A program made the position numbers and the translations under genes. This document shows, piece after piece, positions 5,752 to 8,253 of a DNA stretch of 8,253 bases (position 1 is its first letter; every line of letters starts with the position of its first letter). Location of the stretch: contig NZ_RCMC01000239.1 in assembly GCF_011319475.1 (NCBI RefSeq), forward strand, positions 9,957 to 18,209, in the 5' to 3' direction. A model generated the notes under the pieces. That model made no database searches. It had not been told where the DNA came from and saw nothing but the letters and a program-made list of their open reading frames with translations. Source of the stretch: Candidatus Nitrosotalea sp. FS (GTDB lineage Archaea > Thermoproteota > Nitrososphaeria > Nitrososphaerales > Nitrosopumilaceae).

Positions 5752-6413
5752 AGATATTTCTGGATACTGCAAATATTTCGGCAATAAAGACGTATAACGA
5801 CATGGGTCTTGTAGATGGAATTACTACAAACCCGTCTCTTATGGCTAAGGAGGGAGGAGATCCTCAAAAAGTCATGGGGGAAATTGTTAGAATTGTCAAA
5901 GGCGATGTTAGCTTGGAAGTACTAAGCGTAGAAACTAATGGAATGTTGGAAGAAGGCAGACGACTGAGAAAATATGGCAACAATGTGGTTGTAAAATGTC
6001 CCCTAACTCCTGATGGTCTTAAAGCCTGTAAAATATTGACATCAGAAAATATTCCTGTAAACGTCACACTTTGCTTTTCTGTAAATCAAGCCATATTGGC
6101 AGCAAAGGCCGGTGCAAAATATGTTAGTCCATTTATTGGTAGACTTGATGACAATGGTCAAGATGGGATGAATCTTATCAGAGAAATGCATCAAGTCTTT
6201 GAGAATTATAAATTTAGTACACAAATTCTTGTTGCAAGTGTAAGACATCCAATGCATGTTGTCGAAGCTGCAAAAATTGGAGCTGATGTGGTTACACTAC
6301 CACCGGATGTACTGGGCAAGATGTTAAAACATCCTCTAACAGATGCGGGTCTGAAAAACTTTCTTGCAGACTGGGAAAAATTAAAAAAAGAAAACCCAAA
6401 CATACGAATCTAA
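5748..6413 (+). CDS. tal: Transaldolase, small TalC/MipB type
   Basis: A 221-aa cytosolic aldolase of the short class, which forms a (beta/alpha)8 barrel. It moves a dihydroxyacetone unit between sedoheptulose 7-phosphate and glyceraldehyde 3-phosphate, giving erythrose 4-phosphate and fructose 6-phosphate. Seen: FLDTAN (4-9, Asp6), GITTNPSLMAKEG (24-36, Asn28), SLEVLS (55-60, Glu57), the Schiff-base lysine Lys83 in VVVKCPLT, NVTLCFS (105-111), YVSPFIGRLDD (125-135) and ASVRHP (163-168). The related fructose-6-phosphate aldolase has Gln and Tyr at the places where this protein has Glu57 and Phe129, so true transaldolase activity is favoured. The ATG at 5748 overlaps the transketolase stop as ATGA and sits three residues before the FLDTAN strand. 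It closes the operon, with a T5 run 14 nt after the stop. Confidence 0.95.
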   Translation: MKIFLDTANISAIKTYNDMGLVDGITTNPSLMAKEGGDPQKVMGEIVRIVKGDVSLEVLSVETNGMLEEGRRLRKYGNNVVVKCPLTPDGLKACKILTSENIPVNVTLCFSVNQAILAAKAGAKYVSPFIGRLDDNGQDGMNLIREMHQVFENYKFSTQILVASVRHPMHVVEAAKIGADVVTLPPDVLGKMLKHPLTDAGLKNFLADWEKLKKENPNIRI

Positions 6414-6426
6414 ATTTTAAATAATA

Positions 6427-6431
6427 TTTTT
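6427..6431 (+). terminator. Oligo-T terminator of the pentose phosphate operon
   Basis: A T5 run in a very A/T-rich 20-bp gap between the transaldolase stop and the convergent ASCH-gene stop. This is the expected position for the end of the three-gene transcript. Confidence 0.45.
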
Positions 6432-6433
6432 CT

Positions 6434-6889
6434 CTAGTGTTTTCCTATCCATTGATATCTGTATTCTTCATCAAATAATTCTGACTTTATGTCATTGCTA
6501 GATGGTCCTGGTTTCATTTTGACCTCGAAAAACCCTAGACTGCCCTTGTATGGAATTGGAATCCTGAGAGCTTGTGGTTTTCTAAGTAGAAATCCGTATT
6601 TGTGGCGCAAAAATTCTTCGGTAGCAAAATGTTTATCATGGTCTTTTTTGAGCTCTTCAAGAGACTTGTATGATTTTACATCATAAATCTCAACTTTTCC
6701 TATTATTACCCCGGTTCTAAGACTAGATTTGTCAATATCGAGTATCTCGCAGGCATTATCTTTGATCTTGATTGGTGCATGAATCAGAAATTCACCTCTA
6801 AACTTTGTATTCCATGTTCTCAATTCTGTTGTTTTCTTGCCACTGATTATCAAATCCGCATAAGGTTGTGATACTGATAGACACTTCAT
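6434..6889 (-). CDS. ASCH-domain (PUA-like fold) protein
   Basis: A 151-aa protein from the ATG at 6889. It opens MKCLSVSQPYADLIISGKKT and continues TELRTW, the hallmark start of ASCH domains (x-L-S-V-x-Q-P-x-A-x-L-I-x-x-G-x-K-x-x-E-x-R-x-W). A G-E-F-L-I-H-A strand, a V-I-I-G-K-V-E-I strand and an ALRIPIPYKGSLGFFEV segment complete the small beta barrel. ASCH proteins share the PUA-like fold and are thought to bind RNA or modified nucleotides; the target here is unknown. A longer frame with an ATG at 6913 would add eight residues and overlap the VWA gene by 20 nt. I prefer 6889 because the conserved motif begins two residues later and the ATG is 4 nt after the VWA stop, behind a purine-rich TTGAAGAA. 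The last 25 or so residues (SSNDIKSELFDEEYRYQWIG) are an acidic tail. Confidence 0.82.
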   Translation of the reverse strand: MKCLSVSQPYADLIISGKKTTELRTWNTKFRGEFLIHAPIKIKDNACEILDIDKSSLRTGVIIGKVEIYDVKSYKSLEELKKDHDKHFATEEFLRHKYGFLLRKPQALRIPIPYKGSLGFFEVKMKPGPSSNDIKSELFDEEYRYQWIGKH

Positions 6890-6893
6890 TTCT

Positions 6894-8237
6894 TCAACTA
6901 GTTCCCAAAACACTCAAAACTCTTTTTGGGATGTCGCCTAGTCTGCTTACCGCAAGAGTACGTTCGTAACCTAGCCTTCTCAAGTTGTTTGCAATAACTA
7001 TCGCATCTTCTGTGTCTGGCCCAAAACCTATTGCAACCATCTTAATTCCAATTGACTTGAAGTCCCTCATTATAGAACGAACTGCATCTGGATCTGATGG
7101 CTCTCCATCTGTTAGTGTCAAAAATATGTCTGGTTTTTTTGATCTAAGAGATGGTAGTAACATGTTGTAAACTTCTGCCAATGGTGTACTTCCATTTGCT
7201 TTTATCTGAGCAAGTCTCTTGGCAGAAATGTTATTCCATTTCAAATTTTCTGGCTTGACAAGCCAACATGTAACTTGTCTTTGTTCTGTGTTAAACGCAT
7301 ATACTGAAAATTTCACTTTCAAATATTCCAAGACCTCGCACAATGCAAGCGTAGCCTTTTTGTATTGTATCTCTTGGTTTGCTATGCTAGATGAGTGGTC
7401 AAGAAGTATCACGATCTTTGTCTTGATTGCAATTTTTCTATCTGACAAGAAGGGTTTGTGGCCTTCCATGTATGCCTCTTCATCAAATTCATCTCCTGAA
7501 AAGACATGTTCCTCCTTCCAGCCGGATTTCCATTCTTTGAATTTTGCTTTAAGATGGTTTATCAGATCCGTATCGATAATCTTTGTTTCGTCTACATTTG
7601 TTACAGTGGGAATATTTACTCCAACCACTTCATCGTTCAGACCCTTGTTTTCTGTTCTCTTTGCCTCTTCGAGCAAAACCTTGAACTCTTCGAAGACCTC
7701 TCTGCCTTCTACAATTCTATTGGGGTCTAGTTCACCAAAATCACTCTCGCGATATTTTGCAATCTTGTTCAAAGTCTTTACAAATTCTTGATCTGAAAGT
7801 GCCATTCCAGAACTGATTTTAGGTATTGATATCGGGATGGTCAAAAGTGGGTCTATGTCTAGAATTTTGATTATCTCTGGGACCTTTTTTTCAAGCCAGT
7901 CCGTTTCATGTTTTTTTTCAATGCTTTCCTTGACTATCTCGATGGCTAGCTTGCTTGCTTTCTGAACTTTTTCATATGAACTAGGTGAGAGTTCTCCTTT
8001 GATGTCTCCTAGCAAAAAATACTGGGAGAAACCCTCTACAATTCTGGTGTTTCCATACAGTGTATTCAATAATGGCCTGTAAAGCCAGGCAACACCGTAT
8101 CTGAAAATAATCTCACCATCCATTCCCTGCCAAACTGTTCTTGCTATTGTCTCAATTCTTCTTGTTTCTAGAGTATTGAGAATAAAACCAAAGGCATGAT
8201 CATTACTGAGAATTTTGTTTGAATACCTAATTCGCAT
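6894..8237 (-). CDS. VWA-domain protein with complete MIDAS (CoxE/NorD/CobT-like)
   Basis: A 447-aa protein from the ATG at 8237. The last 180 residues form a von Willebrand A domain with a complete metal-ion-dependent adhesion site: Asp280-Ser282-Ser284 (LLDHSSS), Thr351 (NGSTP) and Asp377 (LTDGEP). The N-terminal 270 residues are mostly helical. An acidic segment (SGDEFDEEAYMEGH, 247-260) comes just before the VWA domain. This order, a helical region followed by a C-terminal VWA domain, is that of CoxE/NorD/CobT-type partners of MoxR-class AAA+ ATPases, which remodel or load metal into target enzymes. No ATPase is visible; it could lie beyond the right edge. There is no signal peptide or membrane span, so it is probably cytosolic. 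The frame stays open upstream of the ATG to the window edge, so the true start may lie outside. The ASCH gene follows after 4 nt. Confidence 0.82.
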   Translation of the reverse strand: MRIRYSNKILSNDHAFGFILNTLETRRIETIARTVWQGMDGEIIFRYGVAWLYRPLLNTLYGNTRIVEGFSQYFLLGDIKGELSPSSYEKVQKASKLAIEIVKESIEKKHETDWLEKKVPEIIKILDIDPLLTIPISIPKISSGMALSDQEFVKTLNKIAKYRESDFGELDPNRIVEGREVFEEFKVLLEEAKRTENKGLNDEVVGVNIPTVTNVDETKIIDTDLINHLKAKFKEWKSGWKEEHVFSGDEFDEEAYMEGHKPFLSDRKIAIKTKIVILLDHSSSIANQEIQYKKATLALCEVLEYLKVKFSVYAFNTEQRQVTCWLVKPENLKWNNISAKRLAQIKANGSTPLAEVYNMLLPSLRSKKPDIFLTLTDGEPSDPDAVRSIMRDFKSIGIKMVAIGFGPDTEDAIVIANNLRRLGYERTLAVSRLGDIPKRVLSVLGTS

Positions 8238-8253
8238 TGCCTCATACCATAGG

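Noticed and set aside
6890..6913. Upstream ATG at 6913 as the ASCH start
   Set aside because: It would add FWELVEE before the conserved motif and overlap the VWA gene by 20 nt. The ATG at 6889 sits right at the motif and just after the VWA stop.
7219..7791. 190-codon open frame on the plus strand
   Set aside because: It is the antisense shadow of the VWA gene. Its translation is rich in Ser, Phe and Cys without domain motifs, while the minus strand encodes a full VWA domain.
1..8253. CRISPR arrays, insertion sequences, tRNA genes or prophage
   Set aside because: I saw no regularly spaced direct repeats, transposase motifs, cloverleaf-type sequences or phage genes. The gaps between genes are short.

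Overview
The window looks like the chromosome of an ammonia-oxidising archaeon (Nitrososphaerota, formerly Thaumarchaeota; Nitrosopumilus- or Nitrosarchaeum-like). I infer this from the AT-rich composition, an archaeal ABCE1/Rli1, an archaeal Trm5, a solitary 5S rRNA gene, a transketolase split into two subunits, A/T-rich TATA boxes and closely packed short-leader genes. I did no database search, so the placement is by recognition only.

Layout. (1) Positions 1-1962, minus strand: a translation pair, ABCE1/Rli1 (ribosome recycling) followed 5 nt later by the start of a Trm5-type tRNA m1G37 methyltransferase that runs off the left edge. (2) Positions 2039-2154, plus strand: a lone 5S rRNA gene, divergent from ABCE1. 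(3) Positions 2161-2995: three small genes. They are an 85-aa protein with a possible HicB-like fold (minus), a 42-aa single C2H2 zinc-finger protein with a GTG start (plus, easily missed), and a 129-aa DCC/DUF393-type CxxC protein (minus). (4) Positions 3119-6413, plus strand: a tight three-gene operon for the non-oxidative pentose phosphate pathway. The genes are a transketolase N-subunit fused in frame to a complete ribulose-phosphate 3-epimerase, the transketolase C-subunit, and a small (TalC/MipB-type) transaldolase. Both junctions are 4-nt ATGA overlaps. (5) Positions 6434-8237, minus strand: a VWA-domain protein with a complete MIDAS, followed 4 nt later by an ASCH-domain protein. The VWA reading frame is still open at the right edge.

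How the genes work together. The epimerase makes xylulose 5-phosphate, which the transketolase active site uses. That site forms only when the N part (fused to the epimerase) meets the separate C-subunit, and transaldolase completes the carbon shuffle between triose/hexose phosphates and ribose 5-phosphate/erythrose 4-phosphate. The fusion therefore ties two consecutive enzymes together physically, and the overlapping genes probably keep the set in fixed ratio.

The most interesting points are the transketolase-N/epimerase fusion with its altered epimerase loop and extra 45-residue tail, the perfect 10-bp inverted repeat just upstream of it, and the hidden zinc-finger gene. I see no CRISPR array, insertion sequence, tRNA or prophage. 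No stretch over 300 bases lacks a gene.
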